NCBI GenBank assembly: GCA_910577045.1
Contig: CAJTLB010000009.1
Span: forward strand, 62,001 to 126,000
From: an uncultured Lachnospiraceae bacterium
GTDB taxonomy: Bacteria; Bacillota; Clostridia; Lachnospirales; Lachnospiraceae
Direction: 5' to 3'
Length of the DNA stretch: 64,000 nucleotides
Positions 17,202-26,335 of the stretch are shown here, in pieces. Positions within the stretch are counted from its first letter, which is position 1; each line of letters starts with the position of its first letter. Position numbers and translations under genes: made by a program. The notes under the pieces were generated by a model that saw nothing but the letters and a program-made list of their open reading frames with translations, made no database searches and was not told the DNA's origin.

Positions 17202-19316
17202 TTATACTTCAAAAATCAAATCCCCATAAGATGGCATTGGCCACGCTTCTTTATCTACTAACATTTCCAATTTATCCACAGGTGCCCTTAATGCTGCCAT
17301 AGCAGGCATTACAATATCTTTATACGCATATGCCATATCCTTGCCGGCTTCCTTTTGGGACGCTTCTGCTACAGCCTTCTTTAACACAGTAAGTGCTGTT
17401 TTCGTTTCTGCCAGCAGGTCTGAAACTTCTATTAATAATTCTTTCTGTACACTTACATTTGCCGCTTCACATGCTGCTTTTACTGCACTTAAAGAATTTG
17501 CCAATGTAATTGTATATTTCACTACAGCAGGGATAATCTGTTTTGTTGCCATATCTATCATTGTTAATGCTTCAATATTAATGCTTTTTGCATAAGTCTC
17601 ATATAAAATTTCTTCCCTAGACTCTAATTCTGCCTTAGTAAAAATACCAAACTTTTCAAATAGGCGAATCGATTTTTCAGTAGTCAAAGTTGCTGTGGCA
17701 TCTACCATCGACTTAATATTTGGAAGCCCTCTCCTTTCTGCTTCCTTTACCCAGTCCTCTGAATACCCATCTCCATTAAATACAATTCTTTGATGTTCTG
17801 TCATATACTTCTTAATTAAATCATGGACAGCCATATCAAAATCCTCTGCTTTTTCTAGCTCATCTGCCGCCTCGCAAAACGCCTCCGCTACAATGGCATT
17901 TAACGTAGTATTTGGGCTTGCTATAGAGTCAGAAGAACCTACCATGCGGAATTCAAACTTATTCCCAGTAAAAGCAAATGGCGAAGTCCTATTTCTATCT
18001 GTAGCATCTTTATCTAAATCAGGAAGGGTAGATACGCCAGTCTGTAATTTTCCACCATGTAAGCTATGCGTAGCTTCTCCTGTTTCTACCAACTGTTTTA
18101 CTACATCTTCTAGCTGTTCCCCAAGGAACATTGAAATAATAGCAGGAGGTGCCTCATTTGCGCCTAATCTATGGTCATTCCCCACATCTGATGCGGACTG
18201 GCGGAGCAAATCTGCATGTCTGTCAACTGCCTTCATAATACAAGCTAACACTAATAAAAATTGGATATTCTCATTTGGCGTATCACCAGGATCTAACAAA
18301 TTTACGCCATTATCTGTAGTTAATGACCAGTTATCATGTTTGCCAGAACCATTTACGCCTGCAAATGGTTTTTCATGGAGCAAACATGCCATACCATGGT
18401 GTTCTGCTACTCTTCTCATGGTTTCCATAATTAACTGATTATGGTCAACTGCTATATTAGCTGTTTCATAAATTGGTGCTAACTCATGTTGTGCTGGTGC
18501 TACTTCATTGTGTTGTGTTTTCGCTGTTACGCCAAGTTTCCACAACTCAATATTTAAGTCTTTCATATAGGCACCTATACGCTCACGGATTACTCCAAAA
18601 TAATGATCTTCCATCTCCTGCCCTTTTGGGGCTGCAGCACCAAACAAAGTACGTCCTGCATAGATTAAATCTTTTCTTTGTAAATATTTCTTCCTATCTA
18701 CTAAAAAATACTCTTGTTCTGGGCCTACAGAAGCTGTAACCCTAGTTGCGTCTGTATTGCCAAATAAACGCACAATACGGAGTGCCTGTTCATTAATTGC
18801 CTCCATAGAACGAAGCAGTGGTGTTTTCTTATCTAAAGCTTCTCCTTTATAAGAACAAAATGCTGTTGGGATACAAAGAATTGGCCCTGTGCCACTTTCT
18901 TTTACAAATGCTGGGGAAGTACAGTCCCATGCCGTATAGCCCCTAGCTTCAAAAGTTGCCCGTAACCCACCAGACGGAAAAGAAGAAGCATCTGGTTCAC
19001 CTTTAATCAGTTCCTTACCGGAAAATTCCATTAACATCTTTCCCTCTTCATCTGGATGGGTTACAAATGAATCATGTTTTTCAGCCGTAATCCCCGTTAA
19101 TGGCTGGAACCAATGGGTATAATGTGTAGCACCCTTTTCTACTGCCCAGTCTTTCATCGCTTTTGCTACTACATCTGCCGCAGCCAGGGACAATTCCCCG
19201 CCACATTCCATTACTCTCTTTACCTCTGCAAATACCTTTCTTGGCAGGCGTTCTTTCATTTTACCAAGAGTAAACACATTTTCCGCAAAAATTTCCTCTA
19301 CATTTAATTTGCTCAT
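17202..19316 (-). CDS. glnN: Glutamine synthetase type III
   Basis: A 704-residue GSIII, the large dodecameric glutamine synthetase of Bacteroidetes, cyanobacteria and Clostridia, which makes glutamine from glutamate, ammonia and ATP. It has the N-terminal GSIII domain (FAENVFTLGKM), the family block SASSFPSGGLRATFEARGYTAWD, SVGPEQEYFLVDR, AQHELAPIYETANIAVDHN, the active-site NGSGKHDNWSL and EFRMVGSSDSIASPN. Length is normal and no key residue is missing. ATG at 19316 follows GAGAGGAGA. The roughly 240-bp leader has a terminator hairpin with an alternative pairing, a possible attenuator. Confidence 0.96.
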   Translation of the reverse strand: MSKLNVEEIFAENVFTLGKMKERLPRKVFAEVKRVMECGGELSLAAADVVAKAMKDWAVEKGATHYTHWFQPLTGITAEKHDSFVTHPDEEGKMLMEFSGKELIKGEPDASSFPSGGLRATFEARGYTAWDCTSPAFVKESGTGPILCIPTAFCSYKGEALDKKTPLLRSMEAINEQALRIVRLFGNTDATRVTASVGPEQEYFLVDRKKYLQRKDLIYAGRTLFGAAAPKGQEMEDHYFGVIRERIGAYMKDLNIELWKLGVTAKTQHNEVAPAQHELAPIYETANIAVDHNQLIMETMRRVAEHHGMACLLHEKPFAGVNGSGKHDNWSLTTDNGVNLLDPGDTPNENIQFLLVLACIMKAVDRHADLLRQSASDVGNDHRLGANEAPPAIISMFLGEQLEDVVKQLVETGEATHSLHGGKLQTGVSTLPDLDKDATDRNRTSPFAFTGNKFEFRMVGSSDSIASPNTTLNAIVAEAFCEAADELEKAEDFDMAVHDLIKKYMTEHQRIVFNGDGYSEDWVKEAERRGLPNIKSMVDATATLTTEKSIRLFEKFGIFTKAELESREEILYETYAKSINIEALTMIDMATKQIIPAVVKYTITLANSLSAVKAACEAANVSVQKELLIEVSDLLAETKTALTVLKKAVAEASQKEAGKDMAYAYKDIVMPAMAALRAPVDKLEMLVDKEAWPMPSYGDLIFEV

Positions 19317-19408
19317 ACTTTCTCCTCTCCACTCTTTTCCTTAAGCTAACAAATATTACTGCCATTCTTTCAAGCACCTGTCTGCTTCCACTATATTTTC
19401 TTTAGATG

Positions 19409-19422
19409 CCCATGTGCATAAA
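19409..19422 (-). repeat. Dispersed 14-mer after terminator (glnN side)
   Basis: TGCCCATGTGCATA directly abuts the T-run side of the hairpin at 19422-19461. The same 14-mer follows the rplL terminator at 58466-58479, with further weaker similarity over about 30 bp. Meaning unknown. Confidence 0.5.
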
Positions 19423-19461
19423 AAAAGGCGTTCTGATAGCAAGCTATTAGAACACCTTTGT
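19422..19461 (-). terminator. Terminator/possible attenuator between srtB and glnN
   Basis: Minus strand stem GGTGTTCT-ATAGC with partner GCTAT-AGAACGCC then TTTTTTT. It ends srtB transcription or attenuates glnN. The upstream segment GATAACAAG (about 19494-19502) can pair either with an adjacent CTTGCTATC or with the CTTGCTATC inside this hairpin, which would open the terminator. Confidence 0.75.
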
Positions 19462-19511
19462 TCAACCACGGTTTTATGGATAGCAAGTAATCTTGTTATC
19501 ACTATGCAATT

Positions 19512-19540
19512 AAGATACATCAAAATCAACAAAATTGCAA
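19512..19540 (-). promoter_or_regulatory. Possible glnN leader promoter
   Basis: TTGCAA (19540-19535), 17 bp, TATCTT (19517-19512), four of six matches in each box, just after the srtB stop. Weak but well spaced. Confidence 0.35.
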
Positions 19541-19559
19541 GCATTATTTTTAAAAGTTT

Positions 19560-20423
19560 CTATTTTTGCTCCTCTTCTGGCTCAATCCGTTTTGCCTGTA
19601 CCACAAAACGCCCGTTATTGCTGCCTGAACATGTCGATAGTGTCATAATCTTATCATCTGCTGACACCTCTACCCCTGTATCATAAAGAGACAACCCTTT
19701 CATCCGATCAATATACTCCAAAAAACTTTCTTCACTGCCAAAGTCTGGAATATACACATTACTGCCCGCTGTTGTTGTAAATGCTGCATAAATAGCATAT
19801 TCATAAGCCCCGTTTTCTGTATAAACCAAAAATGCCGGATAATTTTTAAACATTTGCTCATTTTTATAATAAGCAAGTGTACCAAACATAGAACCATTCC
19901 TCATATTATGGCCATAAACAATTACATTCTTGCCTTCCATTCCCTCTTCAATAGCAGCGTCAATAAAAACAGAACCTGCCGCATTTGCTTTTTTATTAAA
20001 AGTATGGTGGAGGTAAAAATCATTATCTTCACCCTGCAAAACAGGATAATTAATATTTGTCCCATAAAGAATAATCCATGCAACAGAATCCTCATTCATC
20101 TCTTTTAATGTTGCAAAATCCACATAATTCATCTGTGCTTCCTGCTGTAAATTTACCACTGTTTCTTCCTGTAGTCCAGGCTGGGTTTCTGTTATATCCT
20201 GCTTTTCCTCTGTTTGTTTTGGTTCTGCTTGCTCTGTTATCCTGGCTGGCGGCTGTGTCGGCATCTGCGCAAACACTAAATTTTCTAAATTATCATATTC
20301 TTCTGTACCCTGTCTGTATTCTAAAAATGTAGAAATAAGCTGATAAGCAGAATAACAAAACAACACAACTGCCACAACAATAACCAATCTCCTCGCTATA
20401 CCTGCCAGCTTCTTTTTCCCCAT
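19560..20423 (-). CDS. srtB: Class B sortase
   Basis: A 287-residue membrane-anchored cysteine transpeptidase: membrane segment about 12-30, a Gln/Glu/Pro-rich stalk (about 50-90), then the SrtB domain. The catalytic His is in VIVYGHNMRNGSMFG, the Cys in IMTLSTCSGSNNGRFVVQAKR, and the Arg follows it. DFATLKEMNEDSVAWI and NYPVLQGEDNDFYLHHTF are class B hallmarks. No sorting-signal substrate or pilin is encoded nearby. It starts 5 bp after the fba stop and probably shares the fba promoter, an unusual pairing with a glycolytic gene. Confidence 0.93.
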   Translation of the reverse strand: MGKKKLAGIARRLVIVVAVVLFCYSAYQLISTFLEYRQGTEEYDNLENLVFAQMPTQPPARITEQAEPKQTEEKQDITETQPGLQEETVVNLQQEAQMNYVDFATLKEMNEDSVAWIILYGTNINYPVLQGEDNDFYLHHTFNKKANAAGSVFIDAAIEEGMEGKNVIVYGHNMRNGSMFGTLAYYKNEQMFKNYPAFLVYTENGAYEYAIYAAFTTTAGSNVYIPDFGSEESFLEYIDRMKGLSLYDTGVEVSADDKIMTLSTCSGSNNGRFVVQAKRIEPEEEQK

Positions 20424-20428
20424 ATTTC

Positions 20429-21292
20429 TTATGCCTTATTTACCGATCCGAATAACTCCATTTTTTCTTTTACAGTAGCTTTAATTGCCTCTGCGCCAGG
20501 AGCTAACAGTTTTCTTGGATCAAAGCCTTTCCCCTGCAAATCTTTCCCAGCTTCAATATACTCCCTTGTTGCTGCAGCAAAAGAAAGCTGGCACTCTGTA
20601 TTTACATTAATTTTAGCCACGCCAAGAGAAATTGCCTTCTTAATCATATCTTCTGGTATTCCTGTACCACCATGCAATACTAATGGCATCTCCCCTGTTA
20701 ATTCCTGTACAGCAGCAAGGGTTTCAAAACTTAATCCTTTCCAGTTTTCTGGATACTTTCCATGGATATTCCCAATCCCTGCTGCAAGCATTGTAACACC
20801 TAAATCGGCAATTGCCTTACACTCTTGTGGATCGGCACATTCTCCTGCGCCAACTACACCATCTTCTTCACCACCAATAGAACCTACTTCTGCTTCCAAA
20901 GACATACCTTTTTTTGCACAGATATCTACCAGTTCACGGGTCTTTGCCACATTCTCCTCTATTGGATAATGGGAGCCATCAAACATAATAGAAGAAAATC
21001 CTGCTTCTACACATTTTAAACATCCTTCATATGTCCCATGGTCTAAATGGAGTGCTACAGGAACTGTAATTTTCATTTCTTCTAACATGCCATTTACCAT
21101 GCCCACTACTGTTTTAAAACCTGTCATATATTTGCCTGCGCCCTCAGATACTCCCAATATTACTGGGGAATTCATCTCCTGTGCTGCAGCAAGTACTGCC
21201 TTTGTCCATTCCAGGTTATTAATATTAAACTGACCAACTGCATACTTACCTGCTTTTGCTTTCTGAAGCATTTCTTGTGCTGAAACCAACAT
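20429..21292 (-). CDS. fba: Fructose-bisphosphate aldolase, class II
   Basis: A 287-residue zinc-dependent aldolase cleaving fructose 1,6-bisphosphate to DHAP and G3P. Seen: GKYAVGQFNINNLEW at the N-terminus, metal ligand region PVALHLDHGTYEGC, SSIMFDGSHYPIEENV, EAEVGSIGGEEDGV, GNIHGKYP, VLHGGTGIP and INVNTECQ. All Zn and phosphate-binding segments are intact. The start at 21292 is chosen because GGAGG lies ten bases upstream; the longer frame (21316) adds eight unlikely residues. Class II versus the very similar tagatose/ketose-bisphosphate aldolases is not fully separable by eye. Confidence 0.93.
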   Translation of the reverse strand: MLVSAQEMLQKAKAGKYAVGQFNINNLEWTKAVLAAAQEMNSPVILGVSEGAGKYMTGFKTVVGMVNGMLEEMKITVPVALHLDHGTYEGCLKCVEAGFSSIMFDGSHYPIEENVAKTRELVDICAKKGMSLEAEVGSIGGEEDGVVGAGECADPQECKAIADLGVTMLAAGIGNIHGKYPENWKGLSFETLAAVQELTGEMPLVLHGGTGIPEDMIKKAISLGVAKINVNTECQLSFAAATREYIEAGKDLQGKGFDPRKLLAPGAEAIKATVKEKMELFGSVNKA

Positions 21293-21370
21293 ACTTTTAC
21301 TACCTCCATTCATCATTCATCAAAAGTTGTGCCTAAACCTGCCTGGCACATGCTTATTGTCTATGCGCCC

Positions 21371-21399
21371 ATTATATCATTTTCACTGTTAAAAGGGAA
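21371..21399 (-). promoter_or_regulatory. fba-srtB promoter
   Basis: Extended -10 TGA-TATAAT (TATAAT at 21376-21371) with a weak -35 TTCCCT at 17-bp spacing, about 80 bp before fba. Confidence 0.6.
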
Positions 21400-21439
21400 T
21401 AGCATGGAACAAGTTTTTCCTACAAATCCTATTGTATTC

Positions 21440-23947
21440 TTATTGGTAAGTAATAAATTCATTTCCTGCCCTTTGGAATAATTCTGTCCCATCCTCCAAC
21501 CCTATTCGATATGCTTTCCGCCCACTAGTATCCAAAAGGACTGCATTGTATGCGTCAAAACCAATAATAAGCCCATATTCCTCCTCAGAAAGCCTTACTA
21601 TTACTGGCCTGCCGCTATCTACAAAATAAAGTACTTGCCGAAGGCTGCATCCCGTTAAATCTGTTCCCTGGCGCCTTAACCCTTCTTCTATAATCTCTAA
21701 AACTGACATGCCGCCTGCTAGTTTCTCTTCACTTCCTGTGCCGCCACTCGCATAACGGAGTAACGCATCTAGTACTTTTGCCAAAGAGCTCCCTTCTGAT
21801 TCTGGCATAGATATATCCAATAAAATACTGGTATTTCTATTCCCTCTTCGCCAAATATAGTTGCCTTTTGTATCTACTACTACGCCTGCTTGTTCATCTG
21901 CAAGGCGTATTGCTTCTGGCACATCTACAAAAAATTCTTGGAGCTTCCCTTTTGCATATACATAATATCCTTTCTCTTCTATTTCTCCATGGATAAGCAA
22001 TTCCCTTCCCTCTGGATAAATCACCTCTTGTGAATAAGTGACAGAAAGGCTTTTCCCTGTTGTATTAGCTAAAAGATTTATTCCTGTTTCCTTTTTCTTT
22101 AATTCTGTCGCTATTGTAGATATGGAAATCCCATTTTTACTAATTGCTGTATTATTTGTAATATAATCGTCCTCTGCCTCTATATATGCCCCTGATTCTG
22201 TTTTCTGGAAACGTGCCAAAATAATCCGGTTTTCTTCAATTTTTGCTTCTGTTATATAATATCCCTCTTTATAATAACTTCCTACCTGCCTGTTATTCTT
22301 ATCCACAATATGCAGGCTTGTCATATAGGTACGGATATCCCCTGATGTAGTCCGTTTAATATCCTCTTCTAACACAGTCCCATACACTAAATCATTTTCA
22401 ATAAACCCCATTACTTGTATCCTGCCTGTACTAGAAGAAATCATATCTTCTGTATTGGCATCTAAATCCATCTTTTTTATCTGGAATGAGTTAAGGATAT
22501 CTTTTTCTGGCTGCCACGCAATCATATTCCCGTCTTTATTAATTACATAACTGCCCTTTGTTAAACCTTCTACTAAACATACATATTCAAGGCTAGCCAA
22601 GTCAACCGAATACAAACGGTTATCTAATAAAAAGCAAAAATGGCGGCCCGGCGTAATATGGAATAATTCTCCTAGATTTTGCTGTAAATATGCAAAAGAT
22701 TGTTGATAAGGAAGAAAAAATATTTCTTCTACTATCTGCCCCTCTTTTTTATAGGCATAAAGTGCAACTCCTACGCAGCCTTCATGATAGCCGCGGTTCA
22801 TATAGCCATATACAATAAAATAAATGTCTCCATTTTCATCTACTTGGACAGGTACAATTTCATGTTGGCCCCATTCATCTCTTACTCCATCATCCCCAAT
22901 ATCCCGAAACGAAAATATACATTCTAATAAATTAGATTGATTATCATATGCCCACAGCTCCCTTTCTGTTGTAAATGCTGTAAAGCGCCCTTCTTTATTT
23001 GTAATAATTGGAATCTCCATATTGGATAAGATCCCTAAATTTATCCGGGATGTTGTCACATTTTCGCTAACTGCCCTAAAGTTTTGGTCCATTTTTCTCT
23101 CATAGGTTAAAAGATACATACGGTCTGGTGTATAATTAGTCCTGTAAAATTCATTTACATTACAAACTTCTGTTGTGCCATACATATTTTTAATTTCTAC
23201 CTGATATTCCAAACGAATACTGGTAATATTCCCATTTACTTCCGTAATTGTAGGAATTGGCTCTGTTAAACGGACTGGCTCTAGCTTTCCCCATGTAATC
23301 TGATCAAAACTAGAATAAATATCTACATTCCCAAAATTAGTATTATCTCCTCTGGCCCCTGACTCTAAATACATAATTAGGCTTTCTGCTTCTTCTTTTT
23401 GAAACGTTTTTTGGCTAAAATCCAAGGTATAAGCTATTTTTTCCTCTATCTGCCCCACTCCCATTTGGATTCTAGTATAATATTTAATTTCCTGTTGTCT
23501 CTCTGTAGATAAACAAATAGTTAATAAATATTCCTCCCCTGTTTCCATTAAATTTTCTAATTTTAATTCTGCTGATGCCCTCCCAGCCCTAGAATCCCAA
23601 TCTGTTATCGTTGTTTTTTCCAACAAACGTTCCTTATCTAAGCTTCTTACTTCATAAGAAATCCCTGTTAAAGAATTCCCATACATATCTACAGAAATCC
23701 TAAGCGTCCTATCTTCTGGGACTGGAGTAAGGGAATCCCTCATACTTACCGAATCCATATCTTGCACATAACCGTGGAGCCGGTTAATTCTTTCCTGCCC
23801 ATATTCCATATATAATACTGGGAGGGAGGCTTTATCCATCTGGATCATTTCTTTTTCTGGTTCCCTATTTTGATAAAAATATACCCCTGCAAATACTACT
23901 GCAAACACAAATAACAGCAATGTACTCCTTATTAATAATTTTTTCAT
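21440..23947 (-). CDS. Large membrane-anchored extracytoplasmic protein of unknown function
   Basis: An 835-residue protein with an N-terminal membrane anchor (about 4-24) and an otherwise soluble, beta-rich extracytoplasmic body. The middle (about 340-640) has repeated strand pairs like a propeller (GDIYFIVYGYMNR, YVINKDGNMIAWQPEK). The last 90 residues (QVLYFVDSGRPVIVRL, LIIGFDAYNAVLLD) resemble the second half of a C39-like papain-fold peptidase, but the usual active His position is not His. No named family recognised. The ATG at 23947 overlaps the methyltransferase stop (ATGA); the TTG at 23953 is less likely. Confidence 0.8.
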   Translation of the reverse strand: MKKLLIRSTLLLFVFAVVFAGVYFYQNREPEKEMIQMDKASLPVLYMEYGQERINRLHGYVQDMDSVSMRDSLTPVPEDRTLRISVDMYGNSLTGISYEVRSLDKERLLEKTTITDWDSRAGRASAELKLENLMETGEEYLLTICLSTERQQEIKYYTRIQMGVGQIEEKIAYTLDFSQKTFQKEEAESLIMYLESGARGDNTNFGNVDIYSSFDQITWGKLEPVRLTEPIPTITEVNGNITSIRLEYQVEIKNMYGTTEVCNVNEFYRTNYTPDRMYLLTYERKMDQNFRAVSENVTTSRINLGILSNMEIPIITNKEGRFTAFTTERELWAYDNQSNLLECIFSFRDIGDDGVRDEWGQHEIVPVQVDENGDIYFIVYGYMNRGYHEGCVGVALYAYKKEGQIVEEIFFLPYQQSFAYLQQNLGELFHITPGRHFCFLLDNRLYSVDLASLEYVCLVEGLTKGSYVINKDGNMIAWQPEKDILNSFQIKKMDLDANTEDMISSSTGRIQVMGFIENDLVYGTVLEEDIKRTTSGDIRTYMTSLHIVDKNNRQVGSYYKEGYYITEAKIEENRIILARFQKTESGAYIEAEDDYITNNTAISKNGISISTIATELKKKETGINLLANTTGKSLSVTYSQEVIYPEGRELLIHGEIEEKGYYVYAKGKLQEFFVDVPEAIRLADEQAGVVVDTKGNYIWRRGNRNTSILLDISMPESEGSSLAKVLDALLRYASGGTGSEEKLAGGMSVLEIIEEGLRRQGTDLTGCSLRQVLYFVDSGRPVIVRLSEEEYGLIIGFDAYNAVLLDTSGRKAYRIGLEDGTELFQRAGNEFITYQ

Positions 23948-25095
23948 ACACAATTCCCTTTATCCAACAATTTCCCAAGAGTAGGGCTTATATGGAAAAA
24001 TTCTTCAATTTCCTTAATCTGTTCTCTATTATCCGCAGCTTTTCCATGAAAAATTCCACGGATTAAAATATTCTTTGGCGTATGTTCCATATCAATAAAC
24101 TCCAAAAGTTGTGTCCGGTATCCCCTGCTCTCTAAATATTCTGCGCGTATAGCATCTGTTAGCAAAGCTGCCATACGTTCTTTAATAATCCCATATTTTA
24201 AGACTGGGCGCAATATATTATTTTTTATCTGGTTATTTAATTCATGTTGGCAGCATGGCACAGATAAAATTACCTTTGCACCCCATGTAACTGCTTTTTC
24301 CAACGCATAATCTGTCGCTGTATCACAAGCGTGTAGCGTAATAACAATATCTGCTTTATCTACTCCTTGGTAAGAAGCAATATCTCCTTTTAAAAACTGA
24401 AGTTTTTCATATCCATATTTTTCTTTTAAATTGTTACAATGTTCAATAACATCTTCCTTTAAATCTAAGCCAATTACCCGTAAATCGTACTGTTTTAATA
24501 CTTTAAGATAATAATATACAGCAAATGTAAGGTAAGACTTCCCACATCCAAAATCTAATAATGTAATTTCCCTGCCTTGTGGCAGCTCTGGAAGAATATC
24601 TTCCACAAATTCTAAAAAACGGTTAATTTGTTTATATTTATCATATTTTGAATGGACAATCTTCCCTTCTGCTGTCATAACCCCTAAATCCTTTAAAAAT
24701 GGCACTGGCGTACCTTCTTCCAAAATATATTTCTTTTTCCTATTATGTTCCATATCCCCTTGTTTTCTTTCTGTTTGCTTCTCCTTTGTACGGAAAGAAA
24801 ACTCTCCCCGTTTATTAGAAAGTATTACTACCATCTCTGTTTCCGTTATAATTTGGCACTGTTTAAATTCTTTCCTAAGTGCCTGTTCTGTTTTTTCTAC
24901 TGCTTGATCCCTACTTAAATTTTTATGGTATACCTTTGCCCCAATATAACTTGTCTGTTGAAAATATAGGCCTTCACTAATAATAACAGGCCGAAGGCTA
25001 ATTTTTTTTATTTCCCCTTTCCTCCTTGGGTTACTTAATACTATTTGTATACATGTCTCATTAAAAAAAGAAGCTAATGCTTCACATTCTTCCAT
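23944..25095 (-). CDS. SAM-dependent methyltransferase (Methyltransf_32-like)
   Basis: A 383-residue protein with an N-terminal domain of about 110 residues of unknown role and a class I methyltransferase domain: motif I LLDFGCGKSYLTFAVYYYL (about 185-205), VIGLDLKEDVIEHC, KADIVITLHACDTATDYAL and ILSVPCCQHELN. The CDTATD and PCCQHEL blocks are typical of the Methyltransf_32 family, whose members act on RNA or protein; the substrate here is unknown. ATG at 25095 follows GAGGAG. It overlaps the downstream 835-residue gene by four bases. Confidence 0.85.
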   Translation of the reverse strand: MEECEALASFFNETCIQIVLSNPRRKGEIKKISLRPVIISEGLYFQQTSYIGAKVYHKNLSRDQAVEKTEQALRKEFKQCQIITETEMVVILSNKRGEFSFRTKEKQTERKQGDMEHNRKKKYILEEGTPVPFLKDLGVMTAEGKIVHSKYDKYKQINRFLEFVEDILPELPQGREITLLDFGCGKSYLTFAVYYYLKVLKQYDLRVIGLDLKEDVIEHCNNLKEKYGYEKLQFLKGDIASYQGVDKADIVITLHACDTATDYALEKAVTWGAKVILSVPCCQHELNNQIKNNILRPVLKYGIIKERMAALLTDAIRAEYLESRGYRTQLLEFIDMEHTPKNILIRGIFHGKAADNREQIKEIEEFFHISPTLGKLLDKGNCV

Positions 25096-25127
25096 TATGC
25101 ACTCCTCTATTCCCTAATAATAAGTAT

Positions 25128-25172
25128 AGCCATGAAAAGCCTTGCTTTTACAAAGCCAAGGCTTTCATGACT
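25128..25172. terminator. Long hairpin between proline-rich gene and methyltransferase
   Basis: Near-perfect inverted repeat CATGAAA-GCCTTG / CAAGGC-TTTTCATG with inner CTTT/AAAG pairing, about 17 bp of stem. Neither side has a strong T run, so it may be a weak terminator or an mRNA structure. Confidence 0.45.
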
Positions 25173-25247
25173 ATATTGTAAAGGTTTTATATAAAATCTA
25201 CAACCATTTTTTCCCTGTTAATTATTAAAGTTTTATTATGAAAATAT

Positions 25248-25832
25248 TTATGGAAGCCTCCATCTTCTGCATTTCCCATTTCTATAACGGCAACGCCTCC
25301 GGTACATTTCGTCAAACAATAATGCTTGTATTGCATCTGACAGCCAATTATTACCTTGGCCTGGACGAGGCGGGGGTGGCGGCATGCCTGGTCCCGGCAT
25401 ACCTGGGCGGGGCGGTGGAGGTGGCGGCATACCAGGTCCTGGCATACCTGGGCGGGGTGGCCTTCTTTGCATTGCCTCATATACTTCCTCCATTTCTACC
25501 TCTTGCCCTTGTACCCTATCATATATTTTATTGCAAAGCCTTGACAGCATCAATCGATCTGGATATTCATCAAACATCATGCTGCCTTCATATTCTAATT
25601 TATCACATTCATCTTCAATTACCGACATAATATGCTGCATTTTTTCTGGGTAAAGCTGCCTTATATACTCATAATCGCGCTGGTTCTCTTCCTCTGCTTC
25701 CCATCCATCATTTACAGGAAATGCCATATAATATGGCACTGGAGCCCCTCGTTTTGTCATAACGGGAAGATTTGCAGGCATTTTTTCATTTTCCATCGGA
25801 TGTACATAATCATTATAAGAAAAATACACCAT
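25248..25832 (-). CDS. Proline-rich conserved hypothetical protein
   Basis: A 194-residue protein. Residues 1-135 are a folded, acidic domain (DYEYIRQLYPEKMQHI, EDECDKLEYEGSMMFDEYPDR). Residues 136-170 are two copies of RPGMPGPGMPPPPP. The tail is short, basic and Cys-containing (MYRRRCRYRNGKCRRW). The pattern recalls spore-coat-associated proteins, but this is inference. ATG 25832 has AGGAG five bases upstream. It is followed by a hairpin and then the methyltransferase operon. Confidence 0.75.
   Translation of the reverse strand: MVYFSYNDYVHPMENEKMPANLPVMTKRGAPVPYYMAFPVNDGWEAEEENQRDYEYIRQLYPEKMQHIMSVIEDECDKLEYEGSMMFDEYPDRLMLSRLCNKIYDRVQGQEVEMEEVYEAMQRRPPRPGMPGPGMPPPPPPRPGMPGPGMPPPPPRPGQGNNWLSDAIQALLFDEMYRRRCRYRNGKCRRWRLP
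25375..25465 (-). repeat. Duplicated Gly/Pro-coding segment
   Basis: Two near-identical copies of about 45 bp encoding RPGMPGPGMPPPPP within the proline-rich protein. Confidence 0.8.
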
Positions 25833-25890
25833 GCTCACTCCTGACTGTTTTTACAACCAGTATATGCACGGTGTATCTTATTTGTTTCTA

Positions 25891-26295
25891 TTATCTGTGT
25901 TTTGATAATTCAATACGTGTTAAAGAACGCTGCAACGCAAGTTCTGCCCTAGCAATATCCAAGTTAGCTTCGTGGGAAGCAAGCCTACGTTCTGCACGGA
26001 TCTTTGCTTCTTCTGCACGGTTAATATCAATTTCTTCCGGCCACTCTGCCACTTCCGCCATCAATGTTACCTTATCCTGCAAAATAACTGCAAACCCAGC
26101 ATGTACCGCCGCTTCCCGTGTAACGCCTTCCTCATGGATTTTCACGATTCCCGGCTCCAGTGTCGTGGTAACGGGAAGATGCCTTGCATAGACACCTATC
26201 TCCCCTTCTCCTGTATTCATCTCTACCATGGATACTTGCCCATCATAAAAAATACGGTTTGGGGATATAATCTGTAGTTGAAATAATTCAGCCAT
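25891..26295 (-). CDS. atpC: ATP synthase subunit epsilon
   Basis: A 134-residue F1 epsilon subunit: N-terminal beta-sandwich (FQLQIISPNRIFYDGQVSMVEM, GEIGVYARHLPVTTTLEPG) and C-terminal helical hairpin (about 85-134, ARIRAERRLASHE type). It couples the rotor to the c-ring and inhibits ATP hydrolysis. Last gene of the atp operon, 40 bp after atpD. Confidence 0.96.
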   Translation of the reverse strand: MAELFQLQIISPNRIFYDGQVSMVEMNTGEGEIGVYARHLPVTTTLEPGIVKIHEEGVTREAAVHAGFAVILQDKVTLMAEVAEWPEEIDINRAEEAKIRAERRLASHEANLDIARAELALQRSLTRIELSKHR

Positions 26296-26335
26296 TTTTT
26301 ATTCTTCCCTCATTTCCCTGAGAATACGACCCTGC

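Noticed and set aside
19317..19559. T-box or ANTAR dual-hairpin leader before glnN
   Set aside because: No T-box sequence TGGNACC was found and the hairpin loops do not show the AnnGnn pattern of ANTAR targets.
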